A DNA stretch of 64,000 nt from Caloramator quimbayensis (GCF_900167605.1 NZ_FUYH01000001.1:1-64000); one strand, 5' to 3'. Numbered from the stretch's first letter, positions 43,898 through 53,317 are shown. Translations and numbers: made by a program. Notes: generated by a model from the sequence alone, not told the origin.

Positions 43898-46117
43898 CTA
43901 TCTTATAGCATTTACCATCGCTAATATTCTTTTTTTAAGGCCTGTATACCTTTGTGCTATTGTGTTGTTGTTTATCATGTTTGAAAGGGCTGCCCTTACC
44001 CCTACAAGTACAACTAATTTTTTAGCCCTTGTAACTCCAGTATATATAAGATTGCGCGTCAGCAGCATAGGCGGTCCGAAAAATACTGGGATTATTACCA
44101 CAGGAAATTCACATCCCTGACTTTTATGAATAGTTACAGCATAAGCCATTTCAAGCTCGTCTAAATTTGAAAAGTCATAAACAACCCTTTTATCATCATC
44201 GAATATTACAGTAAGATTTTGATTTTCGCTGTCCACACTCTCAACAAATCCAATATCTCCATTAAAAATTCCCATGCCACTTTCAGATTCATTAGATATG
44301 CTCTGCCATTTGAGGCTGTAGTTGTTTTTAATCTGCATAACCTTATCCCCAACCCTGAAGGTAAAATCCCTGAACTGTTTTTCACCTTTTTTGCTTGACT
44401 TTGGATTTAAAACCTCCTGAAGCTTAATATTAAGGTTATATATTCCCACTTCTCCCTTTCTTGTTGGAGATAAAACCTGTATATCCCTCATTGGATCAAA
44501 ACCTTCTTTAAAGGATGGAATCCTCGAATCTACAAGCCTTACAATTTCCTCAACCATATCCTGTGAATTTCCCTTTTGTATAAAGAAAAAATCCTTTTCC
44601 CTGTCGTTTAATATAGGCATATCTCCGCTGTTAATTCTGTGGGCATTTACTGCTATAAGGCTCTCATCTGCCTGCCTGTATATTCTATTAAGTCTTACAA
44701 CGCTTATAGCATGGCTGTCTATTATATCCCTTAAAACATTTCCAGGACCTACAGATGGGAGCTGATCGACATCTCCAACCATTATAAGCCGGCACCCTTG
44801 GGGCATTGCCTTTAAAAGAGAGTTCATTAAAAGTATATCAACCATAGAAGCTTCATCTATTATTACAGCATCGCACTCTAAGGGGTCAGCCTCATCCTTT
44901 GTAAATACAGGGAAACTATCCTCAGAGGTATATTCCATTTCAAGAAGACGATGAATAGTTTTAGCTTCATACCCAGTTGCCTCGGTAATTCTCTTAGAAG
45001 CCCTTCCCGTTGGCGCTGCAAGTACAACTTCCATTCCTCTTTTTTTAAATATTTCTATAATGCACTTTATTATTGTAGTCTTACCTGTGCCCGGCCCTCC
45101 AGTTATAATACATACCCCATTTTTAACGGATTCTATAACTGCCTCTTTCTGCTCTGTTGCAAACTCTATATTATTTAATTTTTCATACTCTTTAATATCA
45201 TCTTCAATATCTTTAAAATCCTCCCCTATCTTTTGAAGAGAAAACTCAACAAGCCTTCTTGCAACACCAAGCTCTGAATAAAACAGGGAAGATAAATAAA
45301 CAGCTGTTTCCCCCTCTATATCATCACAAATAACCTGTTTTGAGGTCATAAGGGATATAAGAGCCTCTTCAATTATTTCAATGGGAACATTTAATAGTTT
45401 TACACACTCATCGTAAAGTGTCAGCTTAGGCAGATATACATGTCCATTTGCTATGCATCCTGATAATATATACTTTATACCAGCCATTATTCTATAGGTT
45501 GAATTTAAATCCACCCCAAGATTTCTTGCTATTCTATCAGCAGTTTTAAAACCTATTCCGCTTATATCATCGCACAGCTTGTAAGGATTTTCTTTTATTA
45601 TATTAAAGGTTTCTTTTCCATATCTTTTATATATTTTCAAACCATAGGTTACTGATATACCATAGCTTTGCAGGGAAACTAAAACCTCTCTAAGTTCCCT
45701 CTGTTCTTTAAAGGCCTCTGCTATTGATTGAGCCCTCTTTTCACCTATTCCTTCAATTTCTGTAAGCCTTCCCGGGTTCATCTCTATTATATCGAGGGAA
45801 TCCATTCCAAACTTTTCTACTATCCTTTTTGCAGTTGCAGGTCCAATGCCTTTTATAAGACCACTCGATAGATATTTTTCAACTCCCTCCAATGTTGCAG
45901 GCATAATTTCTTCAAAGCTCTCAACCTTAAGCTGCTGTCCAAAGGTCTTATGTATTGTCCACTCGCCGCAGAATTTTGCCTTCTGCCCTTCACTTAAAAA
46001 AGGCATGTAGCCCACAACCGAATCCGTGTCCCTTCCATGCTTTACCTTAGCCACTGTATATCCATTCTCATCGTTTCTATATACTATGCTTACAACTGTA
46101 CCTTCTATTTCAATCAT
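43898..46117 (-). CDS. recD2: RecD2 (ATP-dependent RecD-like 5'-3' DNA helicase)
   Basis: Superfamily 1B helicase of 739 residues. N-terminal OB-like region, helix-hairpin-helix repeats (GLIKGIGPATAKRIVEKFG and LTEIEGIGEKRAQSI), then the motor: Walker A ITGGPGTGKTTIIK, motif II DAVIIDEASMVD, motif III GDVDQLPSVGPG, motif V/VI AYAVTIHKSQGCEF and YTGVTRAKKLVVLVG. RecD2 acts alone, without RecBC, in repair and fork protection. Start ATG 46117 with AAGGGAGATAGGCT. It is the first gene of a unit with the ComFA-like gene and comFC. Confidence 0.95.
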   Translation of the reverse strand: MIEIEGTVVSIVYRNDENGYTVAKVKHGRDTDSVVGYMPFLSEGQKAKFCGEWTIHKTFGQQLKVESFEEIMPATLEGVEKYLSSGLIKGIGPATAKRIVEKFGMDSLDIIEMNPGRLTEIEGIGEKRAQSIAEAFKEQRELREVLVSLQSYGISVTYGLKIYKRYGKETFNIIKENPYKLCDDISGIGFKTADRIARNLGVDLNSTYRIMAGIKYILSGCIANGHVYLPKLTLYDECVKLLNVPIEIIEEALISLMTSKQVICDDIEGETAVYLSSLFYSELGVARRLVEFSLQKIGEDFKDIEDDIKEYEKLNNIEFATEQKEAVIESVKNGVCIITGGPGTGKTTIIKCIIEIFKKRGMEVVLAAPTGRASKRITEATGYEAKTIHRLLEMEYTSEDSFPVFTKDEADPLECDAVIIDEASMVDILLMNSLLKAMPQGCRLIMVGDVDQLPSVGPGNVLRDIIDSHAISVVRLNRIYRQADESLIAVNAHRINSGDMPILNDREKDFFFIQKGNSQDMVEEIVRLVDSRIPSFKEGFDPMRDIQVLSPTRKGEVGIYNLNIKLQEVLNPKSSKKGEKQFRDFTFRVGDKVMQIKNNYSLKWQSISNESESGMGIFNGDIGFVESVDSENQNLTVIFDDDKRVVYDFSNLDELEMAYAVTIHKSQGCEFPVVIIPVFFGPPMLLTRNLIYTGVTRAKKLVVLVGVRAALSNMINNNTIAQRYTGLKKRILAMVNAIR

Positions 46118-46346
46118 AGCCTATCTCCCTTAATGCTGCCTTTTGCAGCAAATCTTTTGTCTCAATTATAATTTTAGTAAAGTGATAGAAAGTTTACAAG
46201 CAATAAAATAATTTAATATAATTTCGCAAATTCATATTAGAATTTGATATGAAATTTCATACTATTATGATTTTACCATTATATTCCTTAATATATTCAC
46301 AGCTAATATTATTTTTTGAACTTTTTATAAAGCTTTTCTTTTTATT

Positions 46347-46374
46347 TTGTAATTAAATTTTAAAATGATATAAT
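46347..46374 (+). promoter_or_regulatory. Sigma-A-type promoter of the MFS gene
   Basis: TTGTAA, 16 bases, TATAAT; transcription would begin near 46381, which places it inside the longest open frame and supports the TTG start at 46406. The preceding 230 bases to recD2 are AT-rich with no gene. Confidence 0.65.
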
Positions 46375-46405
46375 AACCTTGGGTGGATTTAAAGGGGGTT
46401 TTATT

Positions 46406-47665
46406 TTGAATAAATTAAAGGATGAAAGTTTGAACATAAGACTTAATAATATAAATGGTGCACTTCAAATAATAGCTGTAAATCTTGTTACTTCCTTTGC
46501 AGGACTTTTTGTAAAACGTCTTAATGCCAGCGATTATTTAGTTTCAATGCTTAATTCTCTTCCAGCAGCATTCAGCATACTTGGAATACTTCTGAGCACA
46601 CCTTTAATACTTTCATGTAAGAACAAGAAAAAGGTAACTTCATTATCTTATTTAATTACAAGAAGTTTTTATATACTTATGGCACTGGTTCCATTTCTTC
46701 CTGATGGATATAGGGCAGCAGCCTTCGTTTTATTATATGGCGCAATGAACTTTTCTGGCTCCATCGCAACATTTTTCTGGCAGTCCTTCTTTGCAGACAT
46801 TTTCTCACCATCTAAACGTTCAAAAGTTTTATCCCAAAGAAGCAGCATATCAACTATTATAGGAACAGCAGTTACTTTAACAGCCGGAATTCTTCTTCAT
46901 AAGCTTTCAAATTCCAAAAATCAGCTAATACACTATTATCAGATAGTTTTTATAATTGCCTTTGTAATAGGTATATTTGAAGTCCTATCCTTATATTTTC
47001 ACAGGGATAATAAAAAAGGAAACTTTGCAGAGGTTAAGAGTGAAAATGAAAGAATCAATTTTAAAATGTTAAAAAGTATGCTTAAAGAAAAGCCCTATAT
47101 GCTTTATATGATATGCGTTATAATATTCCATTTTACTTGGCAGATGGGATGGCCTCTGTTTTTAACCTATGAAGTAGATTATCTTCATACAAATGAGATG
47201 TGGGCAGGAATAATATCAACGGTTAACGGAATTTGCATGACCATTGGATATATATTTTGGAGAAAGTTTTCTGACAAGAAGGGAAACGCCATATCTTTAG
47301 CCCTTTCAGCCTTTGGTGCAGGGCTTTGTCCTCTGTTTTACTCATTTTCAACACACATAATACATGTTGCATATTTTACAGGAATTATAGGGTTTGCCTT
47401 CTCTGGCGTACAGCTTCTTTTAATAAATTCACTATATGAAGTATCTCCAAGGGAAAACAGAACATCCTACATCGCACTTTATAATCTTTGCATAAATCTT
47501 ACCCTTATTGTTGCACCCTTTATAGGAATGTATATATACAGGCTTACTGACATAAAAACAGCGCTTTTAATTGTGGCAGGCGGAAGGTTCTTCTCATCCT
47601 TTTTGTTTCTTTTAAGAAGGAATTATGTAAAAAGCAGCCTTAATCTTACATGCGAAAAAGTTTGA
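46406..47665 (+). CDS. MFS transporter
   Basis: Membrane transporter of about 419 residues with about twelve helices, major facilitator superfamily. Segments such as FSGSIATFFWQSFFADIFSP and SKRSKVLSQRSSISTIIGTA correspond to the loop 4-5 region, and SPRENRTSYIALYNLCINL to a conserved region of the second half. I start at TTG 46406, which has AAAGGGGG seven bases before it; the longer frame to 46379 overlaps the promoter. Substrate is unknown. It is a single gene; a REP-like GGGGACGGTTACTTA sequence follows its stop by a few bases. Confidence 0.87.
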   Translation: MNKLKDESLNIRLNNINGALQIIAVNLVTSFAGLFVKRLNASDYLVSMLNSLPAAFSILGILLSTPLILSCKNKKKVTSLSYLITRSFYILMALVPFLPDGYRAAAFVLLYGAMNFSGSIATFFWQSFFADIFSPSKRSKVLSQRSSISTIIGTAVTLTAGILLHKLSNSKNQLIHYYQIVFIIAFVIGIFEVLSLYFHRDNKKGNFAEVKSENERINFKMLKSMLKEKPYMLYMICVIIFHFTWQMGWPLFLTYEVDYLHTNEMWAGIISTVNGICMTIGYIFWRKFSDKKGNAISLALSAFGAGLCPLFYSFSTHIIHVAYFTGIIGFAFSGVQLLLINSLYEVSPRENRTSYIALYNLCINLTLIVAPFIGMYIYRLTDIKTALLIVAGGRFFSSFLFLLRRNYVKSSLNLTCEKV

Positions 47666-47670
47666 AAAAG

Positions 47671-47690
47671 GGGGACGGTTACTTATTTTG
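47671..47690. repeat. REP-like module, 3' type
   Basis: GGGGACGGTTACTTATTTTG directly after the MFS stop codon. Other copies: 62580-62593, 62651-62680, 62741-62756 (reverse), and degenerate ones at 49393-49404 (reverse) and 55891-55906. Confidence 0.65.
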
Positions 47691-47780
47691 TTTAATTATC
47701 TTAACAAACCTATTGAAGACCTTATAAATTCCGATAAATATTTTGTAATGTAATAAACAAGCATGAAGGTGAATTAAAAT

Positions 47781-47975
47781 ATGATACAAAATGTAGTTTC
47801 TACTTTTAGTTCGAGCAATTTAACGGTGAGCAATATAATAAAGGCTAACTCTCCCGACTTGAAACAGATTGGAAGCATTTTTTATCTTCAGCCTGAAGGA
47901 ATACAATTTTTAGGTACCACTGCTTATATAACACAGTATGTTTACATCGGTAAATATTTAAATGCGTTAGCATAA
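47781..47975 (+). CDS. Possible small protein of unknown function
   Basis: Open frame of 64 codons with an acceptable site (GAAGGTG, nine bases before ATG). The product (MIQNVVSTFSSSNLTVSNII...) is Ser/Ile-rich, neutral and has no membrane helix or known motif. It lies between the MFS gene and the C69 peptidase terminator. No homology recognised; it may be real, but it may also be chance. Confidence 0.3.
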   Translation: MIQNVVSTFSSSNLTVSNIIKANSPDLKQIGSIFYLQPEGIQFLGTTAYITQYVYIGKYLNALA

Positions 47976-48007
47976 CATTGAGTAAAACTTTAAATCAAAA
48001 AAAATTT

Positions 48008-48029
48008 TTGCCGCCTATTCTGGCGGCAA
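48008..48029 (-). terminator. Intrinsic terminator of the C69 gene
   Basis: TTGCCGCC / GGCGGCAA with a six-base loop and a long T run on the minus strand. Confidence 0.87.
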
Positions 48030-48040
48030 GTTTTATTATT

Positions 48041-49207
48041 CTAACTCCATGCAAATTTCATAATCTCTATTTTTTCATCATCAGTTTTTGCTTCCTTTGA
48101 TATTTGCACAAGTCTTCTCTCCAAATCATCTCGGTTTTTTATAAATTCAGCTTTGTCTATTTTCCCAATTTCTACTTCTTTTATTCTTTCTCTTTGCTTT
48201 TTCCAATAGTCTACAGCCCTATCTAAATCCTTTTCGTAAAAGAATGAATCGCTTTCAACAAACCATAAAGGCTTATAAGTAGAAAGGCATGGCAGGGATG
48301 AACCTGTAGCCCATATATTTATTTCTCCGTTGATAAGCTCTACTATCATACTTCCTGTAGTCTCGCTTGAAACTATACTTTTTTGATGCATGCAGATGTT
48401 TTTCATAGATCCATTAAAAATGCTGCCCTCTCCTTCATGATGCCTTAAAATGTTTTTAAAATCTTCAACTGTAATTTTACCCTTTTTTTGGTTTAAAAAT
48501 GAATATGTTATATTTCGTCTTAAATCACCCTTTGCTATCCTTGCAATAATCTTATTTTCATGCTTATCTTTAAAATTATATTTTTCTCTACCTATTATAT
48601 TTTTATATTCAAAGGTATCCCCGAGGTCGCTGCTTAACATATCATAATCATCGGTTATGCTCAATGAATTAGAAATGCTGTCAAAATCCTCGATTTTCTT
48701 GATAGCCCAAAGCCTGTCCGCAGTTTCTATTTTATAGGCCGACTTAAAATCCGCGATGATATAGCTGTTGTGATATCTCAAATCTTTTTTATATCCGCAC
48801 TTTCCGCCCTGTCCATAGTTTTTTATAAAACATACAATATTTTTCAGTGCCTCAATCGCAGTTTTACTTCTTTCAAGGGCAAGCCTTAGTATGTCCATCC
48901 CTAAAAGGGATTCTTTACCCTGATTTTCCTTTGTAAATACTGCTTCATTACCTATTACAACTCCATATTCATTAACCCCCATTTCAGCTCCCCAAATACA
49001 GGAGGGTTTAAATAAAATACAGTCATAGGTTTCATTGGCCTGTGGAATTTCAATGTATGTGCATTTAACTCTTTTACCTTTTTCGTGTTTTTCTCCCTTA
49101 ACTCTTATAACAACATGGGGCTCATCCTTTTCTCTATCGCTGTTTTTTCCAAAAATAACAGCCCCATTTTTAGTTGAATTGCTTAGTGCAACCAATGTAT
49201 CGCACAT
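48041..49207 (-). CDS. C69-family (secernin-like) dipeptidase
   Basis: N-terminal nucleophile hydrolase of 388 residues. The nucleophile would be Cys2, exposed after removal of Met (MCDTLVALSNSTKNG), followed by the typical GKNSDREKDEPH and the acyl-site segment WGAEMGVNEYGVVIGNEAVF. I start at ATG 49207 with GAGGTGGG; the longer frame to 49291 would bury the nucleophile and is thus excluded. No signal peptide, so it acts in the cytoplasm on dipeptides or amide bonds. A related family member, secernin, has unclear activity, so substrate is uncertain. Terminator 48008 follows. Confidence 0.88.
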   Translation of the reverse strand: MCDTLVALSNSTKNGAVIFGKNSDREKDEPHVVIRVKGEKHEKGKRVKCTYIEIPQANETYDCILFKPSCIWGAEMGVNEYGVVIGNEAVFTKENQGKESLLGMDILRLALERSKTAIEALKNIVCFIKNYGQGGKCGYKKDLRYHNSYIIADFKSAYKIETADRLWAIKKIEDFDSISNSLSITDDYDMLSSDLGDTFEYKNIIGREKYNFKDKHENKIIARIAKGDLRRNITYSFLNQKKGKITVEDFKNILRHHEGEGSIFNGSMKNICMHQKSIVSSETTGSMIVELINGEINIWATGSSLPCLSTYKPLWFVESDSFFYEKDLDRAVDYWKKQRERIKEVEIGKIDKAEFIKNRDDLERRLVQISKEAKTDDEKIEIMKFAWS

Positions 49208-49392
49208 AAAACCCACCTCTATGATATTTAAACTTTTTAAACTACAAAATATTATACCATAATTTTCTATTAAAATATATTCGTAAAACATAAATTATTA
49301 AACTGACTTTAAAAGCGTAATCCATATAAAGATTAATAACTGCTTACTATTCTATAACTTGTACTAATTGTATTTAAAATATAAACAATAAT

Positions 49393-49404
49393 TAACTGTC
49401 CCTC
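49393..49404. repeat. Degenerate REP-like module
   Basis: TAACTGTCCCTC, the reverse complement of GAGGGACAGTTA (usual form GAGGGACGGTTA), lying two bases before the ECF-type -35. Confidence 0.35.
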
Positions 49405-49406
49405 TA

Positions 49407-49435
49407 TGCAACGTTTTAAAATTAGTATTCGTCTA
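49407..49435 (+). promoter_or_regulatory. ECF sigma-type promoter (likely autoregulatory)
   Basis: TGCAAC, 17 bases, CGTCTA, followed by AATAGG. This is the common pattern of ECF promoters in Firmicutes (AAC in the -35 and CGTC in the -10). It precedes the ECF sigma gene, so autoregulation is likely. Transcription would start near 49442, with only a ~15-base leader. Confidence 0.8.
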
Positions 49436-49456
49436 ATAGGTAAAGGAGGGGTAAAA

Positions 49457-49984
49457 TTGGCTGATCAGCAAAATAACGATGCTAAAGCAGAAAAAATAGA
49501 AAAGTTAATTGATAATTATGGCAATGACGTTTTAAGGATGTGCTATGTCTATACTAAAGATTTTGCTGCTGCACAGGATTTATTTCAGGAAGTTTTTATT
49601 AAAGTTTTTAAAAATATCGATGGTTTTAGAGGGGAATGCAGTGAGAAAACATGGATTATTCAAATAGCTATAAATACCTGCAGGGATTATCTTAAAAGCT
49701 CATGGATTAAAAGAATTGTATCTTTTAATTTCGAAAGAGAAACTATTACAAATATTGAAAAAAGCGTAATAGAAAACATAGAAAAAAAAGAGGTAATAAA
49801 TTCAATTTTAAATCTTCCGAGCAAGTTAAAGGAAGTAGTCCTCCTATATTACTATTTTGGTTATAACAGCGTTGAAATATCTAAAATAATTGGAATATCA
49901 GAATCATCGGTTAGAAGCAGGCTAATGAGGGCAAGGGAGTATCTTAAAAAATATTTTATAGAAGGAGGCTTTATATATGAATGA
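49457..49984 (+). CDS. ECF-type RNA polymerase sigma factor
   Basis: Sigma-70-family factor of 175 residues. Region 2 reads NDVLRMCYVYTKDFAAAQDLFQEVFIKVFKNIDGFRGECSEKTWIIQIAINTCRDYLKS; region 4 is LPSKLKEVVLLYYYFGYNSVEISKIIGISESSVRSRLMRAREYLK. I start at TTG 49457, which has AAAGGAGGGG upstream; the longer frame to 49406 begins inside its own promoter. It overlaps the membrane-propeller gene by eight bases, so the latter is probably its regulator. The inducing signal is unknown, and no stress target is visible here. Confidence 0.9.
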   Translation: MADQQNNDAKAEKIEKLIDNYGNDVLRMCYVYTKDFAAAQDLFQEVFIKVFKNIDGFRGECSEKTWIIQIAINTCRDYLKSSWIKRIVSFNFERETITNIEKSVIENIEKKEVINSILNLPSKLKEVVLLYYYFGYNSVEISKIIGISESSVRSRLMRAREYLKKYFIEGGFIYE

Positions 49985-52016
49985 AGACAAAGATAAGCTA
50001 AATTTAAGTGATCTTGATAAAATAAATGTAAGCCATGAGTTAAAGCATAAAACAATCAATAGATGTTTATATAACAGAAAAATTAAAAAGCCTATATTAA
50101 CTAAAGCTGCTATTGCCTTTGCTTTAGTCTTTGTCTTTATTTTCAGCACAACATCAATTTTAGCAAACAAATCAAAAACTCTTGAAAGCTCAAGTGATTA
50201 TTCTATGGAAAGGCTGAAAAGCAAAGAACAATTGATAAGTATGCTTAATGAAATATATAAAGATAGAAAATATGCAGGAGAGGATTTAAACTTTGGTGTG
50301 CAGATGAAATCGGAATCGTCTAATAGAAGCGGTCATTCAAATACTAATGTTCAGGTTGAAGGAATAGATGAGGCAGATATTATAAAAACCGACGGTAAAT
50401 ATATATATTCAATAAATCAGTTTAAAAACGAGATTATTGTTATTAAAGCAGATAAAAAGGCTGAAGTAATTAATAGATTTAACCCTAAGGATTTCATTGA
50501 GGGTAAGGAAGCATCTGAATATCAAAAGGATTATCAAAGAGAAATATATGTAAGAGAAATGTTTTTATATGAAAAAAGAAGCAAAAAATATCTTGTTGTT
50601 ATGTCTTCAGTTAATAGATATAAGAATACAAATAATTCTCAAGGCAATCCTGAACTTCAGCCATTTACAAGGGATTCAAAGGTAAGCATTATGCCCATAA
50701 GGTTTGGTATATATTCTACTTTAGTTTCAATTATAGATATAACTAATCCTCAATATTTTAAGCCGATAAAGCAGTTTGAGGTTTCAGGAAACTTAATGAG
50801 CAGCAGGGTAAAGAATAACATGTTTTATATGGTAACAAACAAATGGACAGATTTCTATTTCTACAGGCAGGAAAAAAGTGATGATATTTTACCCTTCTAT
50901 ATTGAATATGGCGATAATATAGTTAAGAAAAAAATCAGCCCTGAAAATATAATGTATAACAAAAACAATATAGATTCTAATTTTACAATAATATCTGAAA
51001 TAAATCTTGATGAACTTGATATATTTAATGAGGCTATTCTTGGAAATTTTGATAATATGTATATGTCAAAGGACAGCCTTTATTTAACATCAATGAGAGG
51101 AGAAGAAATTAAAAAAGGAACTGACAATCAAAGCGATGCTTCTGTATCTTATTATAAAAACAAAACGATTATATATAAGTTCGAATTAAAAAATAAAGTA
51201 AATTATGTATCCTTTGCTGAGGCAGATGGCCTTATTATAAATCAATTCTCGATGGATGAATATAAAGGATATTTCAGGATTGCGACAACTGAAGATATCT
51301 ATTCAGAAAACAAAGTAAATACAACCAATAGCTTATATGTATTCGATAAAAACATGAAATTAGCAGGAAGCCTTAAGGATATTGCCCCTTCAGAGAGAAT
51401 TTATTCAACTAGGTTTGATAAGGATAAACTTTATATGGTAACCTTTAAACAGGTAGACCCCCTCTTTGTAATAGATTTAAAAAACCCAAAAGAGCCTAAA
51501 ATTTTAGGCCTCTTAAAAATCCCCGGATACAGCACCTATCTTCACCCTATAGATTCAAAAAATATTTTAGGATTTGGTATGGATACAGGAAATATCGATG
51601 AAAGAGTTATAAACAAAGGAATGAAAATAGCACTTTTTGATATCTCTGATTTATCAAGCCCAAAGGAGAAGGCAAATATTGAAATAGGAGGAAAGGGAAC
51701 ATTTTCAGAGTCACTATATAATCACAAGGCTCTTACAGTATACGATAATCTTTATGCCTTTGATTTATTTGAAACTAAAGACGATGACTCATATATGCCT
51801 TCCTTTAGAGGTTTAGTCCTCCTTGAAATAAAGGATGACAGTATAAAAGTAAAATGCAGAATATCCCATAGTGATTTAACAAATCAGGAGGATTATTACA
51901 CTGATTACGGCTACAGGGCAGTATTTATAGACAATTATATGTATGTGCTATCGAACGTAGGTATAAGCGTTGTAAACTTAGATGATATGAATATTGTTCA
52001 AAAAGAAAAAATATAA
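49977..52016 (+). CDS. Membrane-anchored beta-propeller protein, putative anti-sigma partner
   Basis: Protein of 679 residues: about 40 cytoplasmic residues (NEDKDKLNLSDLDKINVSHE...), one helix (AAIAFALVFVFIFSTTSIL, about 45-63), then about 600 residues outside. The outer part is of the Beta_propel family (VEGIDEADIIKTDGKYIYSI, ISIIDITNPQYFKPI, YSTRFDKDKLYMVTF, PLFVIDLKNPKEPKILGLLKIPGYSTYLHPI). Start ATG 49977 with GGAGG, overlapping the sigma gene. The single-helix layout and coupling suggest it holds the sigma factor and senses something with the propeller, but no standard zinc anti-sigma motif is seen in the short inner part. Proteins of this family are often secreted and of unknown role. 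Confidence 0.82.
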   Translation: MNEDKDKLNLSDLDKINVSHELKHKTINRCLYNRKIKKPILTKAAIAFALVFVFIFSTTSILANKSKTLESSSDYSMERLKSKEQLISMLNEIYKDRKYAGEDLNFGVQMKSESSNRSGHSNTNVQVEGIDEADIIKTDGKYIYSINQFKNEIIVIKADKKAEVINRFNPKDFIEGKEASEYQKDYQREIYVREMFLYEKRSKKYLVVMSSVNRYKNTNNSQGNPELQPFTRDSKVSIMPIRFGIYSTLVSIIDITNPQYFKPIKQFEVSGNLMSSRVKNNMFYMVTNKWTDFYFYRQEKSDDILPFYIEYGDNIVKKKISPENIMYNKNNIDSNFTIISEINLDELDIFNEAILGNFDNMYMSKDSLYLTSMRGEEIKKGTDNQSDASVSYYKNKTIIYKFELKNKVNYVSFAEADGLIINQFSMDEYKGYFRIATTEDIYSENKVNTTNSLYVFDKNMKLAGSLKDIAPSERIYSTRFDKDKLYMVTFKQVDPLFVIDLKNPKEPKILGLLKIPGYSTYLHPIDSKNILGFGMDTGNIDERVINKGMKIALFDISDLSSPKEKANIEIGGKGTFSESLYNHKALTVYDNLYAFDLFETKDDDSYMPSFRGLVLLEIKDDSIKVKCRISHSDLTNQEDYYTDYGYRAVFIDNYMYVLSNVGISVVNLDDMNIVQKEKI

Positions 52017-52021
52017 TTTTT

Positions 52022-52055
52022 AAGGCAGCTCCTACTTATAGGCAGCTGCCTTTTT
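52022..52055 (+). terminator. Intrinsic terminator of the sigma/propeller operon
   Basis: AAGGCAGCT / AGCTGCCTT hairpin followed by TTTTTT. Confidence 0.85.
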
Positions 52056-52118
52056 TAAGCATTAGATAACATCACTATAATGAATAAAAAAATTTTTAAA
52101 ACATTTTTTATAGAAAAA

Positions 52119-52316
52119 TTAATTTATACTGCTATTCAATTTATAAATCATTTCATCGATATTTATTTTATAAAGCTTTGATATATTTTCAATTGAGTCA
52201 AACAAATGATTGCATAGCAGGCATTTTCCAATCAAAACATCATATTCTTTAAAAATCTTTTCTGTTTTGGGATATTTTTCAACAATATCAAGAACTATCA
52301 TGTCTTGCGTTATCAT
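52119..52316 (-). CDS. DUF1858-domain small protein
   Basis: Small cytoplasmic protein of 65 residues of the DUF1858 type: MITQDMIVLDIVEKYPKTEKIFKEY followed by GKCLLCNHLFDSIENISKLYKINIDEMIYKLN. It has a CxxC pair (CLLC). Such domains occur alone or at the N-terminus of hybrid-cluster and iron-sulphur repair proteins and probably help metal or redox chemistry; the role is unproven. I start at ATG 52316, preceded by GAGAGG; the TTG nine bases earlier is less likely. Confidence 0.72.
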   Translation of the reverse strand: MITQDMIVLDIVEKYPKTEKIFKEYDVLIGKCLLCNHLFDSIENISKLYKINIDEMIYKLNSSIN

Positions 52317-52371
52317 AATTATCAACCTCTCAAATTAATGAATAAATTATGGGAATTTTATATACATACAA

Positions 52372-52806
52372 TTACTGCTCTGTATTTTTTATATAATCTG
52401 ATGTTATTTTCATAAATCTTTCAATATCGCTTATATTATTCTTAATTATATCATATACTAATTCATCCTCTAATTCCCAATACATATGTACAAGTTTATT
52501 TCTGAATTTTGCCATTTTCTTTAAATTTTTCGAAAAATTTTCATCAATAATTCCTATACTGTATAATATTTCAAAAACATCCGAATAAGTTTCAGGAAGT
52601 GGAATGTCTTTATTAAATTGTTCTATTGAAATTATCCTGCTGCCTATATTAATACACGTTTCTATTGAAAGCTGAAGATATCTTTCGGCAGCTGCCTTTA
52701 CCATATCATCAGCTAAATATTCTTCAAGTCTGTATGCAGATATTTTCTTTATCATGTCTAAATATTTTTTTAAAAATCTTAACTGAGCAATAAGCTTTTC
52801 GTCCAT
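52372..52806 (-). CDS. hepT: HepT-type toxin (type VII toxin-antitoxin)
   Basis: HEPN-domain protein of 144 residues with the RNase motif Rx4HxY (RNKLVHMYW, about 103-110). HepT cuts RNA or tRNA unless it is AMPylated by its partner MntA. The start ATG 52806 follows the mntA stop by one base. The order, antitoxin then toxin, is the usual one. A role in DNA-linked minimal nucleotidyltransferase systems of unknown target cannot be ruled out. Confidence 0.88.
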   Translation of the reverse strand: MDEKLIAQLRFLKKYLDMIKKISAYRLEEYLADDMVKAAAERYLQLSIETCINIGSRIISIEQFNKDIPLPETYSDVFEILYSIGIIDENFSKNLKKMAKFRNKLVHMYWELEDELVYDIIKNNISDIERFMKITSDYIKNTEQ

Positions 52807-52807
52807 T

Positions 52808-53248
52808 TCACTCCCCCACTTTCTTTAAAAATTCAAAGTTCAAAGAGTCACGCATAGGTTTAATATCAAGATAATTCATTATTATCATTGTTTCATAATC
52901 AATCAGTTTCTGCTTATCATAATAATATAATATTTCCTTATCTTTTATTACTCCATATTGCATACTTAAAGGAGCATTATTTAAACAAATTAAATCTATT
53001 TCATCAGTCTTAAGACACCTTGATATATCTTCAAATACTTCTTCCTCTATCATATTCGACATATATTCATACTGTATGTTAATTAAAATAGCAATATCAA
53101 TATCACTTAAAGGATTTACTGTTCTTTTATGTACTGAACCAAAAAGATATGCCGCATCTATTTTATCCCCATATTTATCAAATATTTTCTTTAATTGAGC
53201 AATATTTGAATATACAAAATTAAAATCAACCTTCTTATACCTTATCAT
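52808..53248 (-). CDS. mntA: MntA-type nucleotidyltransferase antitoxin
   Basis: Minimal nucleotidyltransferase of 146 residues with the GSx10DxD motif (LFGSVHKRTVNPLSDIDIAIL). MntA neutralises HepT by transferring AMP to a Tyr near its active site. I start at ATG 53248, preceded by GGTGAT; the frame can extend to a GTG at 53260. A longer C-terminal region than in the smallest members may aid binding to HepT. Confidence 0.88.
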   Translation of the reverse strand: MIRYKKVDFNFVYSNIAQLKKIFDKYGDKIDAAYLFGSVHKRTVNPLSDIDIAILINIQYEYMSNMIEEEVFEDISRCLKTDEIDLICLNNAPLSMQYGVIKDKEILYYYDKQKLIDYETMIIMNYLDIKPMRDSLNFEFLKKVGE

Positions 53249-53317
53249 AAATATCACCACAAAATATTATTTATTTTAATACTATCATTGTGAATTTTTT
53301 TTGTCTATGCTGAAATT

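Noticed and set aside
29137-48029. GGCGGCAA hairpins at 29137, 37624 and 48008 as a repeat family
   Set aside because: Each lies right after a stop codon with a T tract or between convergent genes, so ordinary terminators explain them.
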